Shown in pieces: positions 21,863-32,800 of a stretch of DNA of 64,000 bases. The notes beneath the pieces were generated by a model. It made no database searches. It was not told the DNA's origin and saw nothing but the letters and a program-made list of their open reading frames with translations. Within the stretch, counting starts at the first letter, position 1. Every line of letters begins with the position of its first letter. The translations under genes and the position numbers were made by a program. This DNA is from Tillandsia leiboldiana (Eukaryota; Streptophyta; Magnoliopsida; Poales; Bromeliaceae), in NCBI GenBank assembly GCA_029204045.2, contig CM055061.1:43796977-43860976 (forward strand), given 5' to 3'.

Positions 21863-23563
21863 AGTAGGCTTGTTGTCGTTGTTTGTCGTAAATTTTGGTG
21901 TTGGAGGAAGAGATACCGACTGGGGCATAAAGACTGTCCCACTCGAACTAGGACTGTCTCCAGTTCGAGTGTATCCGAGGCCGAACCGATTTGTTTGACC
22001 AAGACCAAGCATCTTATCCAACTTACTCCTTCCAGAAGAAAACTGCTTTAAATCATCCTTGAGTTGGAAAATGGTCTTCGTCATTTCCATTTTTTCCTGT
22101 CGAACCTTGCCGTAGAGCTTCAAGAAGTAATTCGCTTTATCCACCATATCTATATAATTCTTCTCGAAATGCTCATTGGACTCTTGAAGGGAAACATTTA
22201 CTTTAATCAGATTATCCCTTTCCGCTTCAAGAGCGTTTGAGAGAGAAGTTGCCCTTTTTGCTTCTTCTTCGAGATCCTGCATTCTCCCTCTCAAACTCTT
22301 GTTTTGCTTTGCCAGTTTCTTTGAATCCCTCAAAAGCTTATGGTAGGCAAGAGCAAAATCTTCACCTTCAGAATTATTCGATTCGTCGTCCATGGCATTC
22401 TTTTCAGCATGGGAGGAGTTGGACAAAGAATCGGATGTACTTGCCATTAAGCACATGAAGGGTGAAGATGTGGACGCGTGGAATGCCGTTGCGTTGTTTT
22501 CTTCATCACTGGAGGATGACTCATTTGACGTTGAGTTGTCATCCCAGGTGACGGCTTGCATCGCCTTCTTCTTCGCCGGATTCTTATTTGGACACTCCGT
22601 TGAGATATGGCCGTACCCTCGGCACTTGAAGCATTGGACTTGTCCCTCTGAGTTTTTCTTATCCTTTGAAAAACTTTCTTGCTTTCTTGACTTTTGGCTT
22701 GAAAAACCTTTGCCTTTCTTCCACTTCCCGAAGGATGGAGTTTTACTTGAATTACCCCTTCGAAAGTTTCGGCGAAAATTTCTTGTCAAGAGAGCAAGCT
22801 GCTTCTCAAAGTCCTCCATAGATAGGTTCTCGTCGTCGTCTGAGGAGGATGAATCCGCGTCTTCTTCTTTTGTTGTTTTCAACGCAAAACCTGAAGACTT
22901 AGAAGAGGATGCCTTTCCCGAAGAATAGTTAGTAGTAAATGTCATTTCATATGTTTGTAATGAACCAACTAATTCTTCTACACGGATTTCGTCCAGGTGT
23001 TTAATAGTTTCAATGGCCGCAACCTTGGAACGAAATCTTTCAGGAAGATTTCTTAGAATCTCTCTTACAATTTTAAATTCTGGAATTTTCTCTCCCAAGT
23101 TAGCACATGAATTCACGATGTCTTGCAATCGTGTATAGTAGTCTGTGAATGATTCATTTTCTGCCATGAAAATGGAGTCAAACTTCCTCGTAAGCATTTG
23201 CAGTTTTTGAATCTTCACAAGGTTAGTTCCCTCATGTGTAACTTGAAGAACATCCCAGATTTCTTTCGCAGCCTCACATGCCGAGACGCCAGAGAACTCA
23301 GTTTGTGGCAAAGCATTAAATAAAGCGTTAACACCTTTGCCATTGTAAGAAGATAAGTCTATCTCTTCCTTGGTCCATTTCGACCTAGGTTTGATGGTGC
23401 GAACATCAGCAATAATTTCAGTTGGATTAGACCATCCTAATTCAATTGATTGCCACACCCGTTCATCGATGGAAATTAAAAAGGCTTTCATCCGTACTTT
23501 CCAGTAGGCATAATTTGTTCCATCGAAGAATGGGGGTCTGTTGATGTTTCCACCTTCAACCAT
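21863..23563 (-). pseudogene. gag: Element C Gag region (567 codons)
   Basis: Capsid/nucleocapsid part of C. Residues 14-36 hold DGTNYAYWKVRMKAFLISID; 108-126 EGTNLVKIQKLQML; zinc knuckle CFKCRGYGHISTEC at 311-324; a Ser/Glu-rich acidic linker; a coiled coil at about 408-505. A second knuckle, CFRCGFVGHIRRNC, comes after the first stop. The long coiled-coil Gag is typical of Sireviruses, whose Gag is reported to bind dynein light chain LC8. This stretch itself is open; the break is the TAA that follows. Its start matches the PBS-to-ATG spacing of element A. Confidence 0.92.
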
Positions 23564-23580
23564 TGTTTACAACCCTATTC

Positions 23581-23594
23581 CCGCTCTGATACCA
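23581..23594 (-). other. Element C primer-binding site
   Basis: Reverse complement TGGTATCAGAGCGG, next to the LTR terminus at 23597. Confidence 0.92.
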
Positions 23595-23895
23595 CTTGTT
23601 GGGTTATGTATTAATTGAATCTAAATAGGGAAAAAAACACCTAGAGGGGGGTGAATAGGTGTAAAACATAAACACTCAAAAATCGTTGCGCAATAAAACC
23701 CAATGCGGAAATGAAAGAATAACATGCACGATTTTTACGTGGAAAAACTCCAAACCGGAGTAAAAAACCACGGGACCGATAACACGGCGAAATCCACTAG
23801 AATTAACACACGTACAAGGTGATATACCGTACTGACAGACGACTCAACCTTTTTCATACGCTCCTAGTAGATCTTCTCCGCTCGCTCCGCAACGC

Positions 23896-24075
23896 TTCTC
23901 GAATCCACGATCTTCGTCCAACGCCATATCCACGGCGTCCAACGTCGAGTCCACGACGTCCGACCGAATCCACGGTCTTCACCCAATAGCACGTCTTGAA
24001 TCCACGAACGTACCTCGCTTCGATTCCACGAAAGCGGTTGCACCTTGAATCCACAAGGCCACGCGAGTCCACGCA
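23896..24075 (-). repeat. Eight tandem TGGATT/TGGACT units, most able to form hairpins
   Basis: On the minus strand, loops TGGACT, TGGATT, TGGAAT, TGGATA at about 20-30-bp spacing. Clear stems: CCTTG/CAAGG (24043-24058), GACCG/CGGTC (23962-23977), ACGTCG/CGACGT (23942-23959), ACGCCG/TGGCGT (23921-23938). Two units (near 24004 and 23907) pair poorly. Confidence 0.65.
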
Positions 24076-24341
24076 CCGATTTTGGGAAAATCGTTGTTTT
24101 TTGGGTGGTGATGATCCGCCGAATACTTAGATTAGAAATAGATCGGAAATACCATCTAAGTATTCATTAATTTGATTATACTCAAAATCTGAGTTTGGAA
24201 AACCTAGAATCAAATTAATCAATATAGATGAAGAAACATAGAATTAAATCTATTGATTTCATTTCTTCTCTATATGTGGATTTTTCAATTTCGGTCGTCT
24301 TTTTATTATATGCGGATGCCCTAGAAATTGAATCATAGAGG

Positions 24342-24351
24342 CTATTTATAG
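24342..24351 (-). promoter_or_regulatory. TATA box of C's LTR
   Basis: CTATAAATAG on the minus strand, about 70 bp after the TCCGGA array. Confidence 0.75.
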
Positions 24352-24418
24352 GTTAGAAACCCTTGGAAGAAGATAAGGATAAAAAACTAACCATTTCTGG
24401 AATTTTACAGGACGACGG

Positions 24419-24617
24419 TCCGGACTGGAAATGGCGGTCCGGACTGTCGTGGCTTAAACAGACAATTTACAGAAAAGAGGACATTTGGGGTCCGGACTGT
24501 AATTCCACGGTCCGGACTGTTCATTCAATTCCTGCAAATTCCACGTTCGGGGTCCGGACTGGAATTGCGCATGAACTAATCTACGTTCGGGGTCCGGACT
24601 GTGATGCCCGATCCGGA
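24419..24617 (-). promoter_or_regulatory. TCCGGA palindrome array in C's U3
   Basis: Seven TCCGGA words starting at 24419, 24438, 24491, 24511, 24553, 24593 and 24612, mostly inside GTCCGGAC. Same position relative to TATA as in A. Confidence 0.7.
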
Positions 24618-24848
24618 CTCTGAACATGTAGTATGTCCAGTTTTTGATTTTTATGCAATCAAACATTCAACCAAGTGTTTCTACACTATAAGAAGTATTC
24701 GGATCACCAAAAATATTTAGTTAAACATACCTGATCCTTTTGAATTCTTCTTTCTTGAGATTGAGGTACATGATCCAAACTTCTTCATCTTCAATCTTCA
24801 AGACTTAAACAATTTCAAGAAATACGCCAACACAAATTCCGTAACAAG

Positions 24849-25159
24849 ACAAACCCTGCATTATTTGCGGAAGAATGCACCAAGTTACGGAATGTCCCAA
24901 GAGACAAGATCATTGCTTTCGCTGCGGCAAACCGGGGCATCTCCGGTTTAACTGCCCCTCGAGCATGGGAGCGGCATCCTCTGTGGCTTCCACTTCGACG
25001 CCACAATCGCAAGTACGAGGGGGAGCACCCCCACGCCCCCCAGCATCTCGACAATAAGGGGAAACGCGACCACAACCGGGAGGAAGGGTCTACTCGATAA
25101 ACCAACAAGGGGTGGAATCACCGGAGGTGGTAGCAGGTATTATTTCAGTTTTCGATTTT
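24849..25159 (+). pseudogene. gag: Element D Gag, nucleocapsid end
   Basis: Begins right after C's LTR. A first CCHC-like motif CIICGRMHQVTEC is followed by the knuckle CFRCGKPGHLRFNC, the pair also seen in elements F, H and I. These bind the genomic RNA. A TAA at 25055-25057 breaks the frame; the same frame then runs on through GGRVYSINQQGVESPEVVAG, the usual link to protease, to a TGA at 25160-25162. The capsid part is upstream of C and out of view. Confidence 0.85.
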
Positions 25160-25162
25160 TGA

Positions 25163-26660
25163 GCTCGAACTCTTTTTGACACCGGAGCGTCTAGCTCTTT
25201 CATCTCTCGTACTTTTGCACATACACACCTTCTAGAAAGTAGTCCCCTTTGTAACTTGATGACCGTCCAGACCCCTGGGGGACCCATCGAGGCAACTAGT
25301 CTGGTACCTTCTTGCTCAATAAAGCTGGGAAGGTTGTCCTGCCTCTGGGATCTGGTGGTCATCCCATTAAAAGAGTTCGACGTGGTGCTAGGCATGGATT
25401 GGCTCACCGAGTATCAGGCGGTAATCGATTGCGAGAAACGTCAGGTATGTCTGCGGAAAATGGGATTTCCGACAAACGTTTACCTGCCATGTAAAAGTAC
25501 TTCCTTCTTAACTGTCATCTCCGCGTCTCGAGCCAGGAAACTATTAGAGGGTGGGTGTGTGGCCTACCTGGCCTCGGTAGATTTAGCCACTCGACCCGTC
25601 CCCTTAATTTTTGATATTTCTGTTGTAAGAGAATTCCCGGATGTATTTCCGGCGGAACTCCCTGGGATGCCGCCGGAACGAGAGGTCGGTTTCCCTATTG
25701 AACTACTCCCAGGCACTAGACCCTTCACTAAGGCACCGTACAGGATGGCCTTCGCAGAGTTGAAGGAACTCAAGGCACAACTGGAAGATCTATTGGATAA
25801 AGGCTTCATCAGACCGAGTATGTCTCCATGGGGCGCGCCCGTTCTTTTCGTAAGGAAGAAAGACGGAAGCCTTCGCCTGTGCATAGACTACCGAGAATTA
25901 AACAAAGTCACCATCAAGAACAAGTACCCATTATCGCGGATTGACGACCTGTTCGACCAACTACAAGGAGCAACTGTGCTCTCGAAGATCGATCAGAAGT
26001 CCGGCTATCATCAGCTCCGTGTTAGGGGCGAGGAGATACCGAAAACAGCGTTCCGGACTCGCTACGGTCACTACGAGTTCACGGTGATGCCGTTCGGGCT
26101 CACGAACGCCCCAGCAGTGTTCATGGATATGATGAACAGGGTGTTCAAACCCTTCTTAGATCTTTACGTTGTGGTCTTCATTGACGACATCCTCATCTAC
26201 TCCCGTACGGATGAGGAACATGAAGAGCACTTACGCGTTGTTCTTCAGACCCTTCGGGAACAGAAACTCTACGCCAAACTCAAAAAGTGTGAGTTCTGGC
26301 TCCGCGAGGTGGGTTTTCTGGGGCATATCGTGTCGACAGCAGGGATTGCGGTAGACCCGAAGAAGATAGATTCGGTAACCGACTGGCCCCGGCCGACAAC
26401 GGTAACTGAGATTCGAAGCTTCCTGGGTTTGGCAGGGTATTACAGACGCTTTGTGGAAGGCTTCTCCAAGATAGCCATGCCCCTGACTCGCCTGACCCGA
26501 AAAGGGGAGAAGTATATCTGGACTGACCAATGCCAGAAGAGTTTTGAGGAACTCAAGGATAAGTTGACGCGAGCCCCGGTGCTCGCTTTACCGGAGCCCG
26601 GCGAGGACTATAAAGTTTACTGTGATGCGTCGCGAAACGGTCTCGGAGGCGTGCTTATGC
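25163..26660 (+). pseudogene. Element D protease and reverse transcriptase
   Basis: Same frame as Gag. Protease active site ARTLFDTGASSSFIS, then VVLGMDWLTEYQAVIDC. RT follows with REFPDVFPAELPGMPPERE, KAPYRMAFAELKELKAQL, LRLCIDYRELNKVTIKNKYP, MPFGLTNAPAVFMDMMNR and catalytic VFIDDILIYSRT, then FLGLAGYYRRFVEGFSKIA and the RNase H start YCDASRNGLGGVLM. The frame is lost at about 26661-26680, where D has about 11 extra bases compared with F. Key residues up to there are intact. Confidence 0.92.
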
Positions 26661-26689
26661 AACGGGGTAGCAACCGGGTAAAGTTATAG

Positions 26690-27584
26690 CCTATGCGTCA
26701 AGGCAACTCAAGGAGTATGAGAGAAACTACCCCGTGCACGACCTGGAGCTTGCAGCAGTCGTGTTCGTCCTTAAACTATGGAGACACTATTTGTACGGTA
26801 CACACTGCAATGTGTACTCCGATCATCAGAGCCTCAAGTACCTCTTCACCCAAAAGGAGTTAAACTTGCGGTAAAGGCGGTGGCTCGAACTACTAAAGGA
26901 CTATGATCTAACCCTCCACTACCACCCCGGAAAGGCGAATGTGGTGGCTGATGCCTTGAGCCGCAAGGGACAGACGGTGGGATCAATGGCGAACGCCCTT
27001 ACCCAATAGGACCGTCTGATTGCAGAGTTTTCGCAATTGAGACTGGAAGTAGTACCAGCGGGGACGGTCGCACGACTCATGACCCTGGTGGTCAGACCCA
27101 CCCTACTGGACAGGATCCGGGAAGGGCAATCGACGGATACTCAGTTACAACTGGTGCGGGACAGACTACCCTCAGACCAAGAGGGCGATTTCGCGAGGGA
27201 CGCAGATGGCACAATACGTTTTTGGGAACGAATCTGTGTGCCGAATCTACCGAAGCTCAAGGAGGAAATCCTGAGCGAGGCGCACACCGCGCCCTACGCC
27301 GTGCACCCTGGAGGGACGAAAATGTACAAGGACTTAAAGCAAACCTTTTGGTGGCCTAAGTTGAAAGGGGATGTTGCCCGGTTTGTGGCACATTGCCTGG
27401 TGTGCCAACAAGTAAAGGCCGAGCATCAGCGCCCAGTAGGGAAATTACAACCATTGTCGGTGCCGGAATGGAAGTGGGAGATGGTTACGATGGATTTTGT
27501 GACCGGCTTCCCGAGATCATCCCAAGGGCACGATGTGATATGGGTCATAGTGGATCGGTTGACGAAATCGGCCCACTTCCTGCC
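26690..27584 (+). pseudogene. Element D RNase H end and integrase N-terminal half
   Basis: In the next frame: YASRQLKEYERNYPVHDLE, then HYHPGKANVVADALSRKG, the last RNase H motif. Stops at 26872-26874 and 27007-27009. Integrase zinc domain: HTAPYAVHPGGTKMY with CLVCQQVKAEHQ. First catalytic Asp is in MVTMDFVTGFP. The frame ends near 27584 at a one-base loss compared with F. Confidence 0.9.
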
Positions 27585-28541
27585 ATACATACAACATGGG
27601 CTCGGGAACGGCTGGCGCGGACATACATTGATGAAATAGTAAGGTTGCATGGAGTACCGACGTCCATCACGTCGGACAGAGACACGCGGTTTGTGTCGAA
27701 CTTTTGGCAGAGTCTGCAACGAGCAATGGGAACCAAGATACATTGCAGCACGACTTTTCACCCACAAACTGACGGGCAATCGGAGCGGGTGATCCAGATC
27801 CTTGAAGACATGCTCCGGGCATGCGTGCTTGATTTGGGCGAAGGGTGGTCCCAATACCTACCATTGGTGGAATTCGCCTACAATGATAGTTACCAAGCCA
27901 GTATTCAAATGGCGCCATACGAGGCTCTGTATGGGCGCCGCTGTCGCTCTCCAATATGCTGGGACGACTTGGGAGAGCGCAAGTTTTTGGGACCAAATTT
28001 AGTGGAAGAGACCGAGGCGAAGGTGCGCTTGATCAGGCAACGGCTGCTAACCGCCCAGAGCAGACAGAAAAGCTACGCGGACCGTAGACGACGGGACTTG
28101 GAGTTCATGGTAGGCGAGCACGTGTTGTTACGAGTTTCGCCTTCCAAGGGGACTCGACATTTCGGCCTGAGAGGGAAGTTAAGTCCGAGGTACGTGGGAC
28201 CGTTCGAGGTCCTAGAACGCGTGGGTCCGGTGGCGTATCGATTAGCGTTGCCACCGAACCTTGACCGAGTACACAACGTGTTTCACGTTTCAATGCTCCG
28301 GAAGTACCTCCCCGACCCCTCTCACGCCGTAGACATATCCACTATCAAGTTGCAAGAGGACTTAAGCGTCGAAAAGACGTCGGTGCGGATCCTGTCACGA
28401 GAAGACAAGAAGTTGCGTAATCGGACCATCCCCTACGTAAAAGTCCAGTGGAGCAACCACGAGGAACGCGTGGCGACGTGGGAGCTGGAATCGAAAATGA
28501 GGGAGTGTTTCCCTGAATTGTTTAGTGAAGGCTGTGATTAA
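27585..28541 (+). pseudogene. Element D integrase C-terminal half and chromodomain-like tail
   Basis: Third frame. Second Asp in SITSDRDTRFVSNF and Glu in DGQSERVIQILEDMLRA complete the DDE triad. GPF motif PRYVGPFEVLERVGPVAYRL. The end, IPYVKVQWSNHEERVATWEL, is the chromodomain-like tail of the Tekay/Del chromoviruses, which is thought to steer integration to heterochromatin. Normal stop at 28539-28541. Confidence 0.9.
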
Positions 28542-29480
28542 GTTTCGAGGACGAAACTTCTTATAAAGTGTGAGTGATGTAATGACACGGGTTTTTTTGT
28601 AGTATGTTACCCACCTTCTAATAAAGTGTTCCTTTAGTGGATCGGAACTATCGTATTTCTGTAAGTCGGTCGGTGTGTGGCGTGAGTATTTTTCTGTGAA
28701 AGAGCGCGAAAAATGATGACCGACGGTGCAATCGGATCTGAAATTCGATGTAGGAATCTCCCGGAACAGGGTTTTTAGTGTCGCGGTGACTTAACGTGCA
28801 TCGGAACCCGTGCAAAATATCCTGCACGCTTTCCGAGAAAAGGTGGGTTTATCTCGTGTGATTAGTTAGTTAGAGAATTAGTTATTCGGTTACAGGTATT
28901 AAAAGGTGGGAGTTTATCTCGTAGGAATAGTTAATTAAATAATTAATTATTCGGTGACGGAAAGTAAAAGCGGAATTTAATTGTACGTACGAGAGAGGAA
29001 AATCCCACTTTTCATAAAAGAGGAAAACGAAACCCTAACCGCGAAAACGGAAGGAAAAGAAAAAGGCGGAACCCTAACCAGAGGAAAGAAAGAGGAAGAA
29101 GACGGCGGGATCCGATCACCCCGAACCACGTACTGGAAACAAGAACGCGATCGGACGACTCCCCCGTCGGATTATCCGGTGAGTGATTTTACGTTCGTAG
29201 CATCTTTGGGGTTTTTCGTACTTTTGTTGTCTTCTCCGTCTCCATCGTCTCCATCGGCCCGCCGTCGTCGCCATGCAACTTAGGGCACGACGCGGGCGGG
29301 CGAACGACGCGCGGTGCCGCTAGGGCACCGCGCAGGCTGGGGAGACGCGTGGTGCCGCTAGGGCACCACGCGGGTGGACACCGCAAGGCGGGCGCCACGC
29401 GGACGTCGCGCAGGCGACGCGCGGGCGCCGCCGTGGGTAGCACCGCGGGCGCCGCGCAGGCCGCACTCGCGCGGGTGCCA

Positions 29481-29921
29481 CCCGAGGGCAGCACCCGCGG
29501 GCGCCGCGCGGGCAGTCACCCCGCGGGTGCCACGCGGGCGCCGCCCGAGGGCAGCACCCGCGGGCGCCGCGCGCGAAGACACTGCGCGGGTACCACGCGG
29601 GCGCCGCCCGAGGGCAGCACCCGCGGGCACCGCGCGGGCAGTCACCGCGCGGGTGCCACGCGGGCGCCGCCCGAGGGCAGCACCCACGGGCGCCGCACGG
29701 GCGGACACCGCGCGGGTGCCACGCGGGCGCCGCCAGAGGGCAGCACCTGCGGGCGCCGCGCGGGCAGTCACCGCGTGGGTGCCACGCGGGCGCCGCCCGA
29801 GGGCAGCACCCGCGGGCGCCGCCCGGGCAGACACCGCGCGGGTGCCACGCGGGCGCCGCCCGAGGGCAGCACCCGCAGGCGCCGCGCGGACGCCACGCGG
29901 ACGTCGCGCGGGCAGTCACCG
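29481..29921. repeat. 63-bp minisatellite, seven units
   Basis: The word (C)CCGAGGGCAGCACC starts at 29481, 29544, 29607, 29670, 29733, 29796 and 29859, exactly 63 bp apart. GC-rich. Because 63 is a multiple of 3, several frames on both strands stay open for 700 bp (for example 29320-30018 minus, 29349-30113 plus). These are side effects, not genes. Confidence 0.92.
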
Positions 29922-30377
29922 CGCGGGCGCCGCGCTGGTACCACCCGCAGGCGCGCGACGCGCGGCCTTGAGCCGCGCGGGGCACCCGCGGGCCGACGTC
30001 CGTCGTGCGCGCGCGCAAGAGGAATCGTCGAGTGTAGTTGTTGGCGCCGGTTTGGGGGTTCTCGGCGTGGAGTTAGTTGGGTTCCGTTTCCCGGTATTCG
30101 TACGTGTTTTTAACTGATGTTTCTGGAGTTTTCGTTAGGTCCAGGTGCGCAGCAGGAGAGTGTCATAGATCCCAAGTACCCCGATCTTCCCTCAACCAGG
30201 TGGGTTCTTATGCAACAAGTGTTGTAAGTGCATTAGGTGCAGTGTATCATCTAAATGTTCGTGCTAACCTGTTTAATAAAGTAGATGAGATGTTTCCAGT
30301 GAATTAACCCTTCACATTACCATGTACCGTTCTTTTGTGGATGTTTGTGGCGACCAAGTGTCGTGATATTTAATTAT

Positions 30378-30445
30378 GCCGACTTCGGCAAACCGGTGTT
30401 GAATTCTGCACGTACATAGGCGGATTGGCCTCCGCATGGGTGTAC
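30378..30445 (+). other. Conserved hairpin pair in D's LTR
   Basis: GCCGA-CT-TCGGC (30378-30389), then GTACAT...GCGGA-TTGGCC-TCCGC...GTGTAC (30412-30445). Same elements occur in both LTRs of F. Confidence 0.6.
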
Positions 30446-31393
30446 TTTTTCGGAGGAGTGGTCTGAATGACCCGTGTGCCCCACGTGTGTAGGGTGGGGA
30501 CTTCTTCACGATAGCTAAACATGTCGCTCACGCTTCGTGAAGGGGTAAAAGCATCAAGTGTCGCGTGGGGCGATCGTCGACTACCCTGACGTGACGGTGT
30601 CACTAAATTAAATAAAGTAAACTCAGGGCGAAGGATAGCGAAAGGTTCTGGTGTAGAGTATTTCATTTGAATTTACTGTTCATTAAAGTTATAATATCTA
30701 CTTTATTTGTCACTGACTTTACCCACTCCGTGACAGGTCCAAATAGGTATGTTCATCGGGACGGTGGTGAGGCAACGCAGAATTAACTATCGGCCGTTTG
30801 AGGCCTTATGCTAAAACTTTTAGTTTGGTTATTTCTTCTCTCTCTCTCTCTCTCTAGTTTAATTTGTGTGGATGTGGATCATGCTGGATGGTTGGTTAGT
30901 TGATGATATCACCATAGATTTTAAATTATTGTTCTCAATCATTGCGGCCGTTTTACGACATAAAAAGGGGTTTCGAAAATGTCTTTAAAAAACGGAGTGT
31001 CGTGTGGGCACTACTTATAAAACCTGTGGTTTTATCCTTTCAAAACGATGTAGCCGCCTTACTGTGAATATGTAGACGTTTTAAAGGAATGGGTGTCTAG
31101 TGGACACTGTTTGGAACTTGTAGAATCTTCTTAATGTGATTGAATGTTTTTACACACTCGTACTGGTTGACTGTGACTGTGTGGTTAAAGATCTTATAAA
31201 GAATGATGTTATTGTCGTTGTTGTAATCGTGACGCCGTGTATATACAATGGAGACTCTGTCCGATTGAAGAGTGAATTTGTATATGTGGCGGGTCTGACA
31301 CGCACTGGGGGAGGTCGATACTTATTCATAAAGAAAGAAAAATATATACGCTTTTTTCGCTTATCCTTACCTAAAAACCCCCGGGGCGTGACA

Positions 31394-31807
31394 CGCGAGC
31401 TCCAAGTCATGTGTAGGGTAGTTCTGCTCGTAATCCTTGAGCTGTCTTGACGCATATGCCATGGCTTTCCCCTGTTGCATCAATACGCTTCCCAGTCCGC
31501 TTCGAGATGCATCACAATAGATCTCGTAGTCCTCACCGGGCTTTGGCAACGTGAGTACCGGTGCCCGCATGAGTCTGTCCTTAAGCTCCTCGAAGCTCTT
31601 CTGGCATTCAGCCGTCCAGACGAATTTCTCCCCTTTTCGGGTTAGTCGAGAAAGGGGGAGTGGCTATCTTTGAGAAGCCTTCCACGAAGCGTCTATAGTA
31701 TCCCGCTAGTCCGAGAAAGCTTCGGATTTTTGTCCCCGTCGTTGGCCGAGCCCTGTCGGTCGCGGATTCTATCTTCCTCGGGTCCTCCACTATTCCCGAC
31801 ACTGAGA
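31394..31807 (-). pseudogene. Element E RT end and RNase H start
   Basis: Reads SVSGIVEDPRKIESATD and IRSFLGLAGYYRRFVEGFSK (RT C-terminal), then, after a frameshift near 31630, ILTLPKPGEDYEIYCDAS-like sequence and YASRQLKDYEQNYPTHDLEL of RNase H. The last motif stops at D's LTR terminus (31393). The upstream half of RT is at 41277-41800 beyond element F. Confidence 0.85.
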
Positions 31808-31812
31808 CCATG
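31808..31812. repeat. TSD of element F, left copy
   Basis: ccatg, repeated at 41272-41276. The RT codons of E on both sides (GHMVSVSG) join across it. Confidence 0.92.
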
Positions 31813-32190
31813 TGTAGTGATCCGGCCCTTAGTGGTATTTTTGACTCACATCTAAACCATTTAAGCCCTTAAGAGGAATAAAATTATTTAATTGTTAAAA
31901 GTTGGCCAGTGTGTGGTGCTGGTATTTTTCTGTGATAGAGCGCGGAAAATGATGGCCGACGGTGCGATCGGATCTGAAATCCGATGTCGGGATCTCCCGG
32001 AACGGAATTCTTAGTGATACGGTGATTAGTCATGCATCGGAATCCATGCGAAATATCTTGCACCCGTTGGAGATAAGGTGGGTTATCTCGTAGGGGATAA
32101 TTAATTAATTAATTAATTATCCGATGACGGAAAATAGAATTTTCTTACGTACGAATTAAAGAGGAAATTAATTAAAGATATAATACGAGC

Positions 32191-32199
32191 TATATAAGG
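32191..32199 (+). promoter_or_regulatory. TATA box of F's LTR
   Basis: TATATAAGG about 380 bp into the LTR; repeated near 39114 in the other LTR. Confidence 0.65.
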
Positions 32200-32589
32200 G
32201 ATCCCGATTATCGGAAAGAAAAGAAAAGAAAAATAAAACCCTAACCGGTGAGGAGAGAAAGAAAGAGAAAAAGGAAAAGACGGAACCCTAGCCGGAAGAA
32301 AGGTAAAGGAGAAAGAGAAGGAGCCCGATCTTCCCGGACATCGAACCGAAGGCAAGAACGCGACCGGACAACCTTCCCGTCGATCTTCGGTTAGTAAAAT
32401 AATTGTTATAAATTATTTGGGATTTTTCCGTCGTCCTTTTTGTTTGAGTTCTTGGGTTCTCCGTCGTATCCATCACCGTCGCCGTCATCGTCGTAATGCT
32501 AGGACACGGAACGGACGGCGGAGGCGCGCGGTGCCGCTAGGGCATCGCGCAGAGGAGAATCGCGGACGGCTGATCGCCGCCGCAAGCGG

Positions 32590-32800
32590 CGATGGGACCG
32601 CGCGGGCACCGCGCGGGCGCCGCGCGGCTGCCGCGCGGGCAGCACCCGCGCGGACCCGCAACCGCGCGGGCACCGCGCGGCTGTCGCGCGGGCGGCACCC
32701 GCGCGGACGCGCAATTGCGCGGGCGCCGCGCGGCTGCCGCGCGGGCGGCACCGGCGCTGACCTGCAACCGCGCGGGCGCCGCGCGGGGCACCCACGCGGT
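32590..32800. repeat. 53-bp GC-rich minisatellite in F's LTR
   Basis: The word GGCACC/AGCACCCGCGCGGA recurs at 32642, 32695 and 32748, exactly 53 bp apart, with partial units around. The 3' LTR (about 39530-39760) has the same motif with rearranged unit lengths. Confidence 0.75.

Larger units (their letters stand above)
18452..23563 (-). pseudogene. gag-pol: Element C gag-pol, one frame with six stops
   Basis: 1703 codons stay in a single frame from ATG 23563 to the stop at 18452. In-frame stops lie at 21860-21862, 21398-21400, 20477-20479, 20333-20335, 19841-19843 and 18905-18907. There is no frameshift. Domains in order: Gag, protease, integrase, RT, RNase H, the Copia order. By comparison with relatives, at least two stops (20477, 19841) replace Trp codons, as G-to-A change would do. 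This fits decay of methylated cytosines in a silenced element rather than indel damage. Not functional as it stands. Confidence 0.92.
16731..24846 (-). mobile_element. Element C: Sirevirus Copia element, 3' LTR outside window
   Basis: On the minus strand: 5' LTR 23597-24846, PBS 23581-23594, gag-pol 23563-18452, 3' noncoding block, a promoter-like block and a third ORF cut at 16731 by element A. The 3' LTR should lie beyond A, left of the window. The upper flank (24847 on) is Gag of element D, read straight on, so C sits in D. A TSD of agaca (24847-24851) is predicted but its partner is out of view. Confidence 0.88.
23597..24846 (-). repeat. Element C 5' LTR
   Basis: About 1250 bp. Minus-strand start TGTTACGGAATTTGTG resembles A's LTR start, and both LTRs share the CTAGAGGGGGGTGAATAGGTG-like end region. 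TATA, TCCGGA array and hairpin array are listed separately. Confidence 0.88.
24847..31393 (+). mobile_element. Element D: Tekay/Del-like Gypsy element, 5' part outside window
   Basis: Starts in Gag where C is inserted, then protease, RT, RNase H, integrase, a chromodomain-like tail and a 3' LTR (28578-31393). Its right flank (31394 on) is RNase H of element E in the opposite orientation, so D sits in E. Pol is close to that of element F. The 5' LTR should lie left of the window. Confidence 0.88.
28578..31393 (+). repeat. Element D 3' LTR
   Basis: 2816 bp from TGTAATGACACGGG to CCGGGGCGTGACA. U3 shares the GAGCGCGAAAAATGATGACC-type stretch with F. Inside are a telobox-like GAAACCCTAACC (29029-29040), the 63-bp minisatellite, TCTC repeats (about 30837-30856) and conserved hairpins. 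No gene. Confidence 0.88.

Noticed and set aside
29320..30018. Ala/Arg/Gly-rich ORFs of 150-254 codons on both strands
   Set aside because: They arise from the GC-rich 63-bp repeat. Several frames are open at once and none has a recognisable domain.
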